A stretch of DNA of 64,000 bases from Pectobacterium peruviense (GCF_002847345.1 NZ_LXFV01000001.1:62001-126000); one strand, 5' to 3'; counted from the first letter of the stretch, positions 1-11,328 are shown. Translations and numbers: made by a program. The notes: a model not told the origin generated them from the sequence alone.

Positions 1-503
1 GGTTTCCCGGTGTTGTTGTCGGTGTGCTGAATGAGGAAGGGCACATTGATTTGCCCAAAATGCGCGAAATCATGGTGGTGGCTCAAGGAATGGCGGTGAC
101 CTTTCATCGCGCGTTTGATATGTGCCTGAACCCTTACATTGCGCTGGGACAACTCACCGACCTTGGCGTATCGCGCATATTAACCTCTGGGCAACAGCAG
201 ACGGCGGAGAATGGGTTACGGTTATTACGTGAACTAACACAGGCGAGTCGCGGTCCAATTATTATGGCAGGTTCTGGCGTACGATTGACTAACGTGCACA
301 AATTTCAGCAAGCCGGTATCCGAGAGCTGCATAGTTCAGCAGGCCAGTGGACGTCATCCCCTATGCGTTATCGCAAAATCGGCGTGTCGATGTGTGCAGA
401 TACGGAATTAGATGAATTTAGCCAGTATTGCGTGGATGGTGATGTGGTGGAAGCAATGAAACGGGCGGTCAGCCCGGATCGTGAAATGCAGTACGTATCG
501 TAA
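1..503 (+). CDS. cutC: Copper homeostasis protein CutC (5' end outside window)
   Basis: The reading frame is open from base 3, so the first third of the gene lies before the window and the visible GTG at 24 is internal. About 166 C-terminal residues are seen. They carry the CutC TIM-barrel signatures [24 protein letters not shown] and ELHSSAG, matching the E. coli protein (about 248 aa) closely. CutC is a cytoplasmic protein historically linked to copper tolerance, although its biochemical role is unsettled. In E. coli it lies next to cmoB; here two accessory genes have come between them. A strong terminator follows at 615-644. Confidence 0.96.
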   Translation, partial: FPGVVVGVLNEEGHIDLPKMREIMVVAQGMAVTFHRAFDMCLNPYIALGQLTDLGVSRILTSGQQQTAENGLRLLRELTQASRGPIIMAGSGVRLTNVHKFQQAGIRELHSSAGQWTSSPMRYRKIGVSMCADTELDEFSQYCVDGDVVEAMKRAVSPDREMQYVS

Positions 504-614
504 TGTAAGGTGTTTCATGGTGTAGCGGTTGATAGACTGGATTGCTATAGACACCACATCGTCATTCTTCAGTTTTGCCGCGCTGCATACCGCTAGGTCT
601 GCATGGCAAGTACC

Positions 615-644
615 AAGCCCCAGCGTGTTGCTGGGGCTTTTTTT
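615..644 (+). terminator. Rho-independent terminator after cutC
   Basis: The stem AAGCCCCAGC / GCTGGGGCTT has a 5-base loop and runs into seven T residues. It ends cutC transcription about 110 bases after the stop. The rest of 504-853 holds no gene that I can support. Confidence 0.9.
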
Positions 645-779
645 GGCTTATGGTTATTTCCTTCCTCCTTTACTTCCATGCTGAAGGTGAACTTCCAAAC
701 CATGATGTATGAGGTAGCGCATCGGTCAAACCGCTGACCGACGTCCGGTGCTTAATATATCTATAATTAATATTGTACT

Positions 780-797
780 GATCATTCAATTATGATC
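780..797. promoter_or_regulatory. Candidate operator of the TetR-family gene
   Basis: GATCATTCAATTATGATC has two perfect 6-base inverted arms (GATCAT / ATGATC) around TCAATT and lies 57 bases before the regulator's start. The overlapping string TGATCATTCAATTAT (779-793) recurs with one change at 1488-1502, ahead of the next gene. TetR proteins usually bind such palindromes in their own promoters, so autoregulation and control of the neighbour are inferred. Confidence 0.5.
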
Positions 798-853
798 TAT
801 GATGCTGACCTGAATAATAAACAGTCAGACATATAACGAAGGCATGTAATGCG

Positions 854-1435
854 ATGAGTGGAAGACCTCGGGAATTCGATGATGATGCTGTCATAGAGGC
901 TGCGATGGACGTGTTCTGGTCGAACGGCTACGAGGCGACATCGGCACAGGAACTGGTCGAGCGTACGGGGCTGGGGCGTGGCAGCCTCTATAACGCTTTT
1001 GGCAGCAAGCAGAAGCTTTACCATGAAGCGCTGATTCGCTATCAAGAGCTTGGTATTCAGGCTCAGTCGCAGATCCTCAACGGTTCTGGCACTCTCAAAG
1101 AGAGACTGCGAGCGCTGATGGTGTGGGGCATCGAAGGCGATCTCGATCCGGTCAAGTGCCGAGGCTGCATGGGAGTATTTGCTGCGTTAGAGCGTTCGGG
1201 TAAAGATCCGGTCGTCGTGCAGATCGGTAGAGTCTATGTAAACCGACTGGAACAGGTGTTATGCCACCTATTTGCAGTCGGGCAGCGCAACGGAGATGTA
1301 TCTTCAGCTCAACCGGCATTACTGTTGGCGCGAGCTTTTCTGAGCAGCTATTACGGTTTGCGCGTACTGGGGCGGGCGGTGCCAGATCGCACATTCCTTG
1401 ACGATGTGATGGAGGGTATTTTGGCCCAACTTTAA
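854..1435 (+). CDS. TetR/AcrR-family transcriptional regulator
   Basis: The 193-residue protein opens with a typical TetR helix-turn-helix: roughly residues 8-55 run from DAVIEAAMDVFWSNGYEATS through GLGRGSLYNAFGSK. The C-terminal part is an alpha-helical ligand domain containing a CRGCMG stretch, so a thiol-linked response is possible but unproven. Start ATG 854 follows the weak ribosome site AAGG near 839. The next gene on the same strand encodes an NTF2-like protein, and both have a related palindromic motif upstream. The regulator probably controls itself and that gene. The ligand is unknown. Confidence 0.88.
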   Translation: MSGRPREFDDDAVIEAAMDVFWSNGYEATSAQELVERTGLGRGSLYNAFGSKQKLYHEALIRYQELGIQAQSQILNGSGTLKERLRALMVWGIEGDLDPVKCRGCMGVFAALERSGKDPVVVQIGRVYVNRLEQVLCHLFAVGQRNGDVSSAQPALLLARAFLSSYYGLRVLGRAVPDRTFLDDVMEGILAQL

Positions 1436-1487
1436 GTTGTTTCATCGTGCTGGGCTTCTGGCCCTTTTTATTTAGCTATATTTGTAA

Positions 1488-1502
1488 TGATCATTCCATT
1501 AT
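1488..1502. promoter_or_regulatory. Second copy of the TetR-locus motif
   Basis: TGATCATTCCATTAT matches 14 of 15 positions of the motif at 779-793 and lies in the gap between the regulator and the NTF2-like gene, 81 bases before that gene's start. The local frame TAATG-N7-CATTA (1486-1502) is itself inverted. It is read as a second operator; this is inference. Confidence 0.45.
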
Positions 1503-1582
1503 TAAGTGGAGCGCTTTCTCGGTAGAACTTGCTCGTAGGCGCAGTTAGCAGCGCTTCTGTCTTTATGTCAAAGGAGTCAACG

Positions 1583-2440
1583 ATGTCAGACAACCATGAT
1601 TCACGTATTGCAACCATTCGCGATTATTTTCGTAAAGTGGATGCCAACGATCCTTCATTTCTCGACTTGTTCACCGACGATGTTGCATTCTTCTTTCCAA
1701 AATTTGGCCAGGTACGCGGCAAGGATGCAGTGGCGCAATTTGCTGAACGGATCGCGATGGACGCGGCTCGGCTTACCCACAACATTGATGATCTGGTTTT
1801 TACCGTAGACGGCGAGCGGATCGCAGTCGAAGGCAGGGAATGGGGCGTCACGCGTGATGGACGCACGTGGCCTGACGGCTGTGCATCGCAAGGCCGTTTT
1901 GCAAATGTTTTCGAGTTCAACGGCAAACGGATTAGCCGGATGTCTATCTATGTTGATCCCGACTTTACGAGTGAAGACCGCAGACGTGTTGACCTGTATC
2001 GTGGAAAGATGCTCACGGCAACGCCACGTGAGATCGCCGCGCGTTACTTTGAGAGCGTTGCGGCGTTCTGGGCGAAGTCTGACGATCCACAAACTCTGAA
2101 AGCGATTGTGGAGCTGTTTGCAGAGGAAGTGGAGTGGGATATTCCAGGACATGTGCAGGTCGTGCCGTGGATCGGCCCGCGTCGAAATCGTAAAGAGGTG
2201 GCTTCATTTTTCCGTGAGCTGGCTGAGCAAATCATACCGGAGAGATTCGAGGTGTGGCGGATTGTGGCCGATGACGACGTTGCAGTCGCGCTTGGTGAAC
2301 TGGCGTCGCGAGTCAAGCGTACTGGTCGTCTTATCGAGTCACCGTTTGCCTTTGTACTGACGATCCGTGATGGCAGGATCGTAGGTTTTCGCATGCTGGA
2401 AGACAGCTACGCTGTCGCCGTCGCTGCTGTGGAAAAGTGA
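1583..2440 (+). CDS. Double NTF2/SnoaL-like domain protein
   Basis: The start at ATG 1583 is chosen for its ribosome site AAAGGAG (1570-1576); an in-frame start at 1529 has none. The 285-residue product has two tandem SnoaL/NTF2-like halves, about 1-130 and 140-280. Each shows the family pattern: an N-terminal helix ending in FLDLFTDDVAFFFP (first) or IVELFAEEVEWDIPG (second), followed by beta strands. Such cone-shaped domains act as small-molecule enzymes or binding folds, often in polyketide or xenobiotic metabolism. No catalytic residue can be assigned here. There is no signal peptide, so it should be cytoplasmic. It probably belongs to the regulon of the TetR protein just upstream. Confidence 0.75.
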   Translation: MSDNHDSRIATIRDYFRKVDANDPSFLDLFTDDVAFFFPKFGQVRGKDAVAQFAERIAMDAARLTHNIDDLVFTVDGERIAVEGREWGVTRDGRTWPDGCASQGRFANVFEFNGKRISRMSIYVDPDFTSEDRRRVDLYRGKMLTATPREIAARYFESVAAFWAKSDDPQTLKAIVELFAEEVEWDIPGHVQVVPWIGPRRNRKEVASFFRELAEQIIPERFEVWRIVADDDVAVALGELASRVKRTGRLIESPFAFVLTIRDGRIVGFRMLEDSYAVAVAAVEK

Positions 2441-2582
2441 TGTAGATAAAGGCCAATGCATGGTCAAGGCTTGAGCACTAGAAAGGCATAGTCGTCTGGT
2501 TTTTTCCTGACAACGCCGCAGCATGTTCCTGTGGCGTTGTCATCACCAGTACGTTTATCGACCGCTATAGTGACGGAGAGGG

Positions 2583-4359
<1,777 letters not shown>

Positions 4360-4361
4360 CG

Positions 4362-4420
4362 TACCCGTCATACTGCAAGTTGCATGAGCGTTGGCTTCGC
4401 TTACTCACCGAATACATTGT
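4362..4420. repeat. Half copy of the ~125-bp intergenic palindromic repeat
   Basis: The sequence begins TACCCGTCATACTGCAAGTT and continues GCGTTGGCTTCGCTTACTCA, closely matching the left half of the full copy at 24975-25100, then diverges. It is a truncated member of the family. Confidence 0.7.
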
Positions 4421-4441
4421 GTGGGCGTGGCGTTTGGTTCC

Positions 4442-4466
4442 CGGGCGCATCATACTTGTGCGCCCG
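4442..4466. repeat. GC-rich hairpin between yecN and cmoA
   Basis: CGGGCGCA and TGTGCGCCCG form a long stem around a short loop just after the yecN stop on the minus strand. No T-run follows in either direction, so it is at best a weak terminator or an mRNA-stabilising hairpin. Confidence 0.4.
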
Positions 4467-4498
4467 AGAGAGGCGGATATCGTTTTTGTCTCACGCCA

Positions 4499-4894
4499 TC
4501 AATACAGCGTGAAAACCAGATCCCAGGGGAGGTAATAGAGGTTTGCTGCAATCATCAGGATGAGTGAGGCATAGGTTGCCGACATACCTGAACGCCGCCA
4601 GCGGAATTCGCGATGCCGAAGACCGTAGTAGTGAACTAAACGCCCAGTAATCAATAGAATGCCGCAAAAATGGATCATGATGATAAGGGCGCCGTTCATC
4701 TCCATCAGTACCAGCAAAATTGCCGCAATGGGAATATATTCCACCGCGTTACCATGTACCCGGATCGCCGTTTGCAATTCATAAAATCCGCCGTCGCCGT
4801 AGGCCACGCGATACTGCATTCTCAGTTTTACAACATCAATAGACAGCTTTATCAACAAGATTGCGCCGAGCACGATATAGAGCGCACTTACCAT
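4499..4894 (-). CDS. yecN: MAPEG-family inner membrane protein YecN
   Basis: A 131-residue protein of the MAPEG superfamily (membrane-associated eicosanoid and glutathione metabolism fold). It has about four hydrophobic segments (roughly 3-22, 55-80, 83-100 and 108-128) and the family motif RVHGNAVEYIPIA. Bacterial members are small membrane proteins of uncertain activity, possibly glutathione-dependent. It sits between yecE and cmoA, as in E. coli, and is probably expressed on its own. Confidence 0.9.
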   Translation of the reverse strand: MVSALYIVLGAILLIKLSIDVVKLRMQYRVAYGDGGFYELQTAIRVHGNAVEYIPIAAILLVLMEMNGALIIMIHFCGILLITGRLVHYYGLRHREFRWRRSGMSATYASLILMIAANLYYLPWDLVFTLY

Positions 4895-5047
4895 TTTTTA
4901 CTCCGTGACCTAACCGAAAACGGCTTGCAGAATAATAGCTTTACCTAACGTAACTGTCGCCTGTAAAGGCTGATTTTTTTAGCGGAAATGGGTTACGTTA
5001 TGAAAGTGTTTATAACTAAATGAACTAACATACCCGAATCCTGTGGT

Positions 5048-5863
5048 TCAAAAGAGCGTCGCCTGCTGCGGCCAATCCGGCTGGGGCGGCAGTGTCGGAT
5101 CGATCTCGGCGAGTAACGGCCAAAGCTGTTGCGCTAACGGTGGGGCATCACCGATATCCGGTGTGTGAATAAAGAAGAAGGGATTCGCTTCAGGCCACTG
5201 CGGCAGTTTGTTACGCCATGACTCGAACCAGCGCAGATTTTCTTCCAGCGTTTCACTCCCGATGAAGCGGATCAGCGGCTGTGTAGCGGTCAGCACGGCG
5301 TGTACTGGCACGCGGGGCTTCTTCCGCTGGGCTTCACGCATGGCAACGCTGTCTGGTGCGGCGTGATGAACCGGACGACTGTCGAGAATCACGCGATTGA
5401 TGCCGCGCTGTTGTAGTCCCTGATTCAGCGCACGCTCCTCATCACCTTTAGCAAAAAATAGCGGGTGACGCACTTCTACACCGTAGCTAAACCCCTGCGG
5501 TAAGGCATCAAGAAAGCGCCACAGAACGGGCAACTGTGCTGGCCCGAAAGTCGCGGGGAGTTGCAACCATAGCTGCCCGATACGGTGTTCAATTGGTTCA
5601 AGACATTGATAAAAAAGGCTGACATCGCTATCGCAGTTCTGCAAGGCGGCTTTGTGGCTGATCGTTGAGGGAAACTTGAAACAAAAGCGAAACTCATCAT
5701 GCGTCATATCACGCCAGCGTTCGACAACCTCGCGTGAAGGCAACGCATAAAAGGTCGTGTTACCTTCGACGCAGCTAAAGTAGCGGCTGTAGTCGGCAAG
5801 ATCGTTTAACCCCAACCGACTCCATGCAGGGTGCTGCCATTGCGGTAATCCGATATACATCAT
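5048..5863 (-). CDS. yecE: DUF72 family protein YecE
   Basis: The 271-residue product has the DUF72 TIM-barrel pattern: MYIGLPQWQHPAW at the start, EGNTTFYALPS, FKFPSTISH and the late FFFIHTPDIGDAP. The family resembles sugar-phosphate isomerase barrels and has no proven reaction. No signal peptide or membrane segment is seen. A start at 5860 (second Met) is equally possible. In E. coli yecD lies between yecE and aspS; here an EAL-HDOD gene occupies that place. Confidence 0.92.
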   Translation of the reverse strand: MMYIGLPQWQHPAWSRLGLNDLADYSRYFSCVEGNTTFYALPSREVVERWRDMTHDEFRFCFKFPSTISHKAALQNCDSDVSLFYQCLEPIEHRIGQLWLQLPATFGPAQLPVLWRFLDALPQGFSYGVEVRHPLFFAKGDEERALNQGLQQRGINRVILDSRPVHHAAPDSVAMREAQRKKPRVPVHAVLTATQPLIRFIGSETLEENLRWFESWRNKLPQWPEANPFFFIHTPDIGDAPPLAQQLWPLLAEIDPTLPPQPDWPQQATLF

Positions 5864-5950
5864 CGCACCATAATTTCATTGAGCCTCAACAGGATGGCGA
5901 CTATTATCGCGTAATTGTAAGAGCAGTGCGAGTGAGCCGAGATAAATCGT

Positions 5951-7168
5951 TTATAAAATCTCATCCGCCCACTGTGTTGCCTCCATTATCATGGTAAAGA
6001 AGTTTTCTTCATCGATACCCAACTGGATTAAGAGGCGTTCAAGCTCTTCCCACTCTTGCTGCTCGTATTTAGCGATTAGCGTCAGATAAACGGCAAGTTC
6101 GCCGGTGTTTTCTAATAAACTTTGATTAATTTTTTCCGATAGTGCGATTTGTGAAAGCAGTAGCGGCATCGGTGAGTCTAATACAGCGTCAAGCAGCGAT
6201 AATAACCCGCAGAGAAACGCCTCGGTGGTATCCGCTTTCACATTAAAAGAGGCATACAGTAACTCGAAAAATCTGGCGCGAATTAAGCTGGTGCGATAAA
6301 GCTCGCTAGGTTTATTTTCATTACTATTGGTAATACTAATTAATGACACAAAGCGTTTAAGTTCTCGTTGCCCAAGCAGCATCGCCATGGCACGGAATGA
6401 CATCGTGGTTGCAGTGATACCGAAACGCGTGTTGTATTTGATATTGGTGATGTGGCGCATCAATTTATAATAAAGCGACAAATCAGCACAGACCAATTCT
6501 TCGATCGTAGCATAGTTGATTTCAGGTTTATTAACCTCTCTCAACAACCTGATGGTATTACTGGAGTTATTGACCAATTTTCTCGATTTAATCATTTCAG
6601 GACGACTGAAAAAATACCCCTGAAACAGTGAAATACCTAGCTTTTTGCTTTGCACGTACTGCTCATACGTTTCTACTTTTTCTGCCAGATAAATTAACTT
6701 ACGCTGTGAAGTTCTTTTGATGAAATTTTCAATGTCGCCAAAATCCGACAGGGTTAAATCGAATTTGATGATATCAATGTAAGGCAAAAAACGATCCCAT
6801 TCTGAACCCATCGAAAAGTCATCAAGCGCAATTTTGAAGCCCTTTCTTTTTAGCTTTTTTACGGCAGCAAATAAATCGTTATCGGGTATCGCATTTTCAA
6901 GAATTTCTATAACGACCTTTTCCTGTGGCAATACTTCAGCCTGACCGTTGATCAACATCTGATGGGGGAAGTTAATATAGTAAGGTTGTTCGACCACGGA
7001 TTTTGTCAATGGATTGGTTAAGAACTGATCGGAAATAAGCTGCGCAGTCGCAAATTCAGGGCTGACGTCGGGGAATTTATTGGTGACGTCCATGCGAAAA
7101 AGTAACTCGTAAGCAACGGTTTGGAGGTGTTGATTTAAAATGGGTTGACGGGCAACAAATGAATACAT
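5951..7168 (-). CDS. EAL-HDOD signalling protein (candidate c-di-GMP phosphodiesterase)
   Basis: The 405-residue protein joins an N-terminal EAL domain (about 1-200) to a C-terminal HDOD domain (about 205-395), the CdgJ/YuxH layout. Many relatives have degenerate EAL sites. Here residues at the usual metal- and substrate-binding positions appear kept: ELLFR (E21, R25), N66 in YINFP, E88 in VVIEILE, D116-D117 in ALDDFS, K135, E163 in LAEKVET and Q183 in LFQGYFF. It could therefore hydrolyse cyclic di-GMP and affect motility or virulence, which is inference. No signal peptide is present. It is a single gene with an AT-rich upstream region. Confidence 0.87.
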   Translation of the reverse strand: MYSFVARQPILNQHLQTVAYELLFRMDVTNKFPDVSPEFATAQLISDQFLTNPLTKSVVEQPYYINFPHQMLINGQAEVLPQEKVVIEILENAIPDNDLFAAVKKLKRKGFKIALDDFSMGSEWDRFLPYIDIIKFDLTLSDFGDIENFIKRTSQRKLIYLAEKVETYEQYVQSKKLGISLFQGYFFSRPEMIKSRKLVNNSSNTIRLLREVNKPEINYATIEELVCADLSLYYKLMRHITNIKYNTRFGITATTMSFRAMAMLLGQRELKRFVSLISITNSNENKPSELYRTSLIRARFFELLYASFNVKADTTEAFLCGLLSLLDAVLDSPMPLLLSQIALSEKINQSLLENTGELAVYLTLIAKYEQQEWEELERLLIQLGIDEENFFTMIMEATQWADEIL

Positions 7169-7711
7169 ACTTGTTCTCCATGTAAACCATACGCATTAGC
7201 CAATAATGGAAAAGCGCTTTTTATTAAAATTTTTATAAAAATAAGCAGTTACTTGGTAATTTTAGCAGATTTTATTAAAAGGGAAGGTCAGTTTCCACAA
7301 ATCATCATGCTGTGTGCATCGGCATGCCCTATGTCTTTGGGCCGATGACACTTAAGAAAATTAGCCATTTGGAATGCCGCTTTTCTGACGATTTTCGGAT
7401 CACTGCATGTTGGTGACTCCGTTTTCCTCTGGTGTTCAGTTTTGCAACAATTTTGCCTCGGTTAATGAACATTCCGTTAACTGAAAAGGGAATTTCGTAA
7501 AAAGAGTAGGCGACTGCGTCGCAGAGCGTTACCTTCATGCTTATCGTTCGGGCGAATATCCTTTATAATAGCCGCCTTTTTTCATCAGACAGTAACCCAG
7601 AAAAACCATGCCGTGCAGCGAAAATGCCACTGTTTTTGCGTTGTGATCTACCGTGAAGAGTAATCTGCCGCGAAAACGTGTGAGTTGACGGATGAGTAAA
7701 AGGACATCGTG
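7169..7711. other. Gene-free divergent intergenic region (EAL-HDOD / aspS)
   Basis: About 540 bases with no convincing gene. The left part (7200-7285) is AT-rich and probably holds the promoter of the EAL-HDOD gene. A 69-codon frame at 7329-7538 on the minus strand has no family resemblance and no good ribosome site, and is not called. The aspS promoter candidate lies at 7541-7569. Confidence 0.6.
7541..7569 (+). promoter_or_regulatory. Candidate sigma-70 promoter of aspS
   Basis: TTATCG (7541-7546) is 17 bases from a perfect TATAAT (7564-7569), about 140 bases before the aspS start. It is the best sigma-70-like pair in this gap. Confidence 0.5.
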
Positions 7712-9508
7712 ATGCGTACTAATTATTGCGGGCAGTTGAATTCGTCCCATGTGGGCCAGGAAGTGACATTGTGCGGTTGGGTTAACCGCCGCCGCGATCT
7801 GGGTGGTTTGATTTTTATTGATATGCGTGACCGCGAAGGGCTGGTTCAGGTGTTTTTTGACCCTGACCGTCAGGATGCATTTAAACTGGCATCCGAGTTG
7901 CGTAACGAGTTCTGCATCCAACTTACCGGTGTAGTCCGTGCCCGTCCAGAAAGCCAAATCAACAAAGATATGGCGACGGGTGAAGTCGAAATTTTTGCCA
8001 ACGCCCTGACGATCGTTAACCGTTCTGAAGCGCTGCCGTTGGATTCCAACCAAACCAATACCGAAGAAGCGCGTCTCAAATACCGCTATCTGGATTTGCG
8101 CCGTCCTGAAATGGCGCAGCGCCTGAAAACGCGTGCACGTATCACCAGTTTCGTACGCCGTTTTATGGACGACCACGGCTTCATGGACATCGAAACGCCG
8201 ATGTTGACGAAAGCGACGCCAGAAGGCGCGCGCGACTATCTGGTGCCAAGCCGCGTACATAAAGGCAAATTTTATGCGTTGCCACAGTCCCCACAGCTGT
8301 TCAAACAGCTGCTGATGATGTCCGGGTTTGACCGCTACTACCAGATCGTCAAATGCTTCCGTGACGAAGACTTGCGTGCCGACAGACAGCCTGAATTTAC
8401 CCAAATCGATGTGGAAACCTCTTTCATGACCGCGCCACAAGTGCGTGAAGTGATGGAGAAATTGGTGCGTGAACTGTGGCTGGACGTAAAAGGCGTCGAT
8501 CTGGGTGATTTCCCGATCATGACGTTCGCGGAAGCGATGCGTCGTTTCGGTTCCGACAAGCCAGATTTGCGTAACCCGCTGGAACTGGTCGATGTTGCCG
8601 ATCTGCTGAAAGATATCGAATTCAAAGTGTTCTCCGGCCCGGCAAATGATGCCAAAGGCCGCGTTGCCGCTATCCGCGTACCGGGCGGCGCACAGCTGAG
8701 CCGCAAGCAGATTGATGAATACGCCAAATTTATTGAAATCTATGGCGCGAAAGGGTTGGCTTATATCAAGGTCAACGAGCGTGCCAAGGGGCTGGAAGGT
8801 GTTCAAAGCCCGGTAGCGAAGTTCCTGAGTGAAGATGTTCTGTCTGCCGTGTTGGATCGTACCGCGGCGCAAGATGGCGACATCCTGTTCTTCGGTGCTG
8901 ACAGTGCGAAAGTGGTGACCGACGCGCTGGGTGCGCTGCGTCTTAAGCTGGGCCGCGATCTGAGCCTGACGAAAGACAACAGCTGGGAACCGCTGTGGGT
9001 AGTTGATTTCCCAATGTTTGAAGAAGATGGCGAAGGCGGGTTGTCAGCGATGCACCATCCGTTTACCGCACCGCGCGACATGTTGCCTTCTGAACTGGCG
9101 GCTAACCCCGTTTCGGCGATCGCTAACGCCTATGACATGGTCATTAACGGTTATGAAGTGGGCGGTGGTTCCGTTCGTATTCACAGCGGCGAGATGCAGC
9201 AAACTGTATTCCGCATTCTGGGCATTACTGAGCAAGAGCAGCGTGAGAAATTTGGCTTCCTGCTGGACGCGCTGAAATATGGTACACCGCCGCATGCAGG
9301 TCTGGCATTTGGCCTTGACCGTCTGGTGATGTTACTGACGGGCACCGATAACATTCGTGACGTTATTGCCTTCCCGAAAACGACGGCAGCAGCGTGTCTG
9401 ATGACGGAAGCGCCAAGTTTCGCCAACCCAGCTTCGCTGGAAGAGCTCGCCATTGCGGTTGTCGTGAAAGGGAAAGCGGCTCAGGATGGAAAATCCGAGA
9501 ACGAATAA
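7712..9508 (+). CDS. aspS: Aspartyl-tRNA synthetase
   Basis: AspS charges tRNA-Asp with aspartate. The 598-residue class II enzyme shows the N-terminal anticodon-binding OB fold ([20 protein letters not shown]), motif 2 ([18 protein letters not shown]), the bacterial insertion domain and motif 3 ([11 protein letters not shown]). The start is ATG 7712, because E. coli AspS begins MRTEYCGQL; the GTG at 7709 would only add one Met. A long open frame on the opposite strand over the first half is a codon-bias shadow. The nudB start overlaps or abuts its end, so they form one operon. Confidence 0.98.
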   Translation: MRTNYCGQLNSSHVGQEVTLCGWVNRRRDLGGLIFIDMRDREGLVQVFFDPDRQDAFKLASELRNEFCIQLTGVVRARPESQINKDMATGEVEIFANALTIVNRSEALPLDSNQTNTEEARLKYRYLDLRRPEMAQRLKTRARITSFVRRFMDDHGFMDIETPMLTKATPEGARDYLVPSRVHKGKFYALPQSPQLFKQLLMMSGFDRYYQIVKCFRDEDLRADRQPEFTQIDVETSFMTAPQVREVMEKLVRELWLDVKGVDLGDFPIMTFAEAMRRFGSDKPDLRNPLELVDVADLLKDIEFKVFSGPANDAKGRVAAIRVPGGAQLSRKQIDEYAKFIEIYGAKGLAYIKVNERAKGLEGVQSPVAKFLSEDVLSAVLDRTAAQDGDILFFGADSAKVVTDALGALRLKLGRDLSLTKDNSWEPLWVVDFPMFEEDGEGGLSAMHHPFTAPRDMLPSELAANPVSAIANAYDMVINGYEVGGGSVRIHSGEMQQTVFRILGITEQEQREKFGFLLDALKYGTPPHAGLAFGLDRLVMLLTGTDNIRDVIAFPKTTAAACLMTEAPSFANPASLEELAIAVVVKGKAAQDGKSENE

Positions 9509-9953
9509 GATGGTATACAAGCGACCCGTTTCGGTTCTGGTGGTGATCTATGCCCGTGATACCGGGCGGGTGCTGATGTTGCAGCGGCGTGACGATCCTG
9601 AATTCTGGCAGTCGGTGACTGGCAGTATAGAGGAAGGAGAAAGCGCGCCGTATGCCGCACAGCGTGAAGTCAAAGAAGAAGTTAACATTGATATATCCGC
9701 AGAAGCGTTATCACTCTTTGACTGTCAGCGCTGTATTGAGTTTGAGCTATTTACTCATTTGAGACGTCGCTATGCGCCGGGGGTGACGCACAATACCGAG
9801 CATTGGTATTGTTTGGCGTTACCTGCTGAGCGCGAGGTGCAATTATCCGAGCATCTTGCTTACCAGTGGCTGGATGTGCCCCATGCGGCACAGTTGACCA
9901 AGTCCTGGAGCAACCGGCAGGCGATTGAGGAATTTGTTATTTATCCGGCCTGA
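9486..9953 (+). CDS. nudB: Dihydroneopterin triphosphate diphosphatase NudB
   Basis: NudB removes pyrophosphate from dihydroneopterin triphosphate, an early folate step. The Nudix box [20 protein letters not shown] lies at residues 46-65, and the ending [15 protein letters not shown] is family-specific. Two starts are possible. ATG 9486 (used here, 155 aa) overlaps aspS by 23 bases and has AGG just before it. ATG 9510 gives MVYKRPVS, close to the E. coli N-terminus, but has a poor ribosome site. It is co-transcribed with aspS and yebC. Confidence 0.95.
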   Translation: MENPRTNKMVYKRPVSVLVVIYARDTGRVLMLQRRDDPEFWQSVTGSIEEGESAPYAAQREVKEEVNIDISAEALSLFDCQRCIEFELFTHLRRRYAPGVTHNTEHWYCLALPAEREVQLSEHLAYQWLDVPHAAQLTKSWSNRQAIEEFVIYPA

Positions 9954-9976
9954 ACAGGCTTTTTTCGGAGATTTTT

Positions 9977-10723
9977 ATGGCAGGTCATAGTAAGTGGGCG
10001 AACACAAAGCATCGTAAAGCAGCACAGGACTCCAAACGCGGTAAAATCTTTACCAAGATTATCCGCGAACTGGTCACCGCAGCCCGTTTGGGTGGTGGCG
10101 ATCCAGGGTCTAACCCACGTCTGCGCGCAGCGATCGATAAAGCACTGTCCAACAACATGACGCGCGATACTCTGAACCGCGCGATTGCCCGTGGCGTTGG
10201 CGGTGATGATGATACCAACATGGAAACCATCATTTATGAAGGCTACGGCCCGGGTGGCACTGCTGTCATGGTGGAATGCTTGAGTGACAACCGCAACCGT
10301 ACCGTTTCCGAAGTGCGCCACGCGTTTACCAAAACGGGCGGTAATCTGGGCACTGATGGGTCCGTTTCGTACCTCTTCACCAAGAAGGGCGTCATTTCTT
10401 ACGCGCCAGGTCTGGATGAAGATACCGTGATGAACGCCGCGCTGGAAGCGGGTGCCGATGATGTCGTCACGTATGATGACGGTGCGATCGACGTCTTCAC
10501 GCCGTGGGAAACATTCGGTGAAGTGAAGGATGCCTTGGATGCGGCAGGCCTGAAAGCTGAAGCCGCCGAAGTCTCCATGATTCCGTCCACGAAAGCGGAT
10601 ATGGATGCAGAAACGGCACCGAAGCTGATCCGTTTAATCGATATGCTGGAAGACTGCGACGATGTGCAGGAGGTTTACCATAACGGTGAGATCTCCGATG
10701 AGGTGGCTGAGCTGCTGGAATAA
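9977..10723 (+). CDS. yebC: YebC/PmpR-family protein
   Basis: The 248-residue product starts [20 protein letters not shown], the signature of the YebC (TACO1-like) family, and has the three-domain family length. Members were annotated as transcriptional regulators; relatives assist translation of proline-rich stretches. It lies 23 bases after nudB and upstream of ruvC, the usual gammaproteobacterial order. A GGAG ribosome site precedes the ATG. Confidence 0.97.
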   Translation: MAGHSKWANTKHRKAAQDSKRGKIFTKIIRELVTAARLGGGDPGSNPRLRAAIDKALSNNMTRDTLNRAIARGVGGDDDTNMETIIYEGYGPGGTAVMVECLSDNRNRTVSEVRHAFTKTGGNLGTDGSVSYLFTKKGVISYAPGLDEDTVMNAALEAGADDVVTYDDGAIDVFTPWETFGEVKDALDAAGLKAEAAEVSMIPSTKADMDAETAPKLIRLIDMLEDCDDVQEVYHNGEISDEVAELLE

Positions 10724-10800
10724 CCAGTCGGTGATGCAAAATAAAAACGGCTATCCACACGGGCGAATCGGCGGAGCGGCACGATGACAATCGTAGCATC

Positions 10801-11322
10801 ATGACAATCATAGTAGGCATCGACCCCGGTTCGCGCGTGACAGGTTATGGCATTATCCGTCAGCAGGGGCGGCATCTGACCTATCTCGGTAGCGGTTGTA
10901 TTCGCACCATAGTCGATGACATGCCCACGCGGCTTAAGCTAATTTACGCGGGCGTCAGTGAGATCATTACGCAATTTCGCCCAGACTGTATGGCGATTGA
11001 GCAGGTTTTCATGGCGAAAAACCCAGATTCAGCATTGAAGCTGGGGCAGGCGCGTGGTGTAGCCATCGTCGCTGGTGTGAATCAGGATCTACCGGTGTTT
11101 GAATACGCCGCGCGTTTGGTTAAGCAAACGGTGGTGGGAACTGGCGCGGCAGATAAAAAGCAGGTACAGCATATGGTTCGGTCATTGCTGAAACTGTCTG
11201 CCAGCCCGCAGGCGGATGCTGCCGATGCGCTGGCGATTGCCATTACTCACTGCCACTTTAACCAGAGCCTGCTGCGTACGGCAGCGGCGAAAGTAAATCC
11301 GCTGGCAGGAAGACTGCGCTGA
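10801..11322 (+). CDS. ruvC: Holliday junction endonuclease RuvC
   Basis: RuvC cuts Holliday junctions brought to it by RuvAB. The 173 residues include the four acidic catalytic positions of the RNase H-like fold: D8 (GIDPGS), E67 (MAIEQVF), D139 and D142 (DAADALAIA). It follows yebC by 77 bases. The terminator at 11329-11355 separates it from ruvAB, so ruvC is expressed with aspS-nudB-yebC rather than under LexA, as in E. coli. Confidence 0.98.
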   Translation: MTIIVGIDPGSRVTGYGIIRQQGRHLTYLGSGCIRTIVDDMPTRLKLIYAGVSEIITQFRPDCMAIEQVFMAKNPDSALKLGQARGVAIVAGVNQDLPVFEYAARLVKQTVVGTGAADKKQVQHMVRSLLKLSASPQADAADALAIAITHCHFNQSLLRTAAAKVNPLAGRLR

Positions 11323-11328
11323 AACAGG

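Noticed and set aside
504..614. tRNA or sRNA gene after cutC
   Set aside because: Partial inverted words are present, but no cloverleaf, T-loop or promoter could be found.
2508..2542. Inverted repeat TGACAACGCC / GGCGTTGTCA as terminator between the NTF2-like gene and cmoB
   Set aside because: A good stem but no T-run downstream on either strand, so termination cannot be claimed.
7329..7538. 69-codon minus-strand frame before aspS
   Set aside because: No homologue pattern, poor ribosome site, overlaps the aspS promoter region.
7541..8872. Open frame of 443 codons on the minus strand opposite aspS
   Set aside because: It lies antisense to the well-conserved aspS gene and its product (many His, Gln and Phe, no domain) is a codon-bias shadow.
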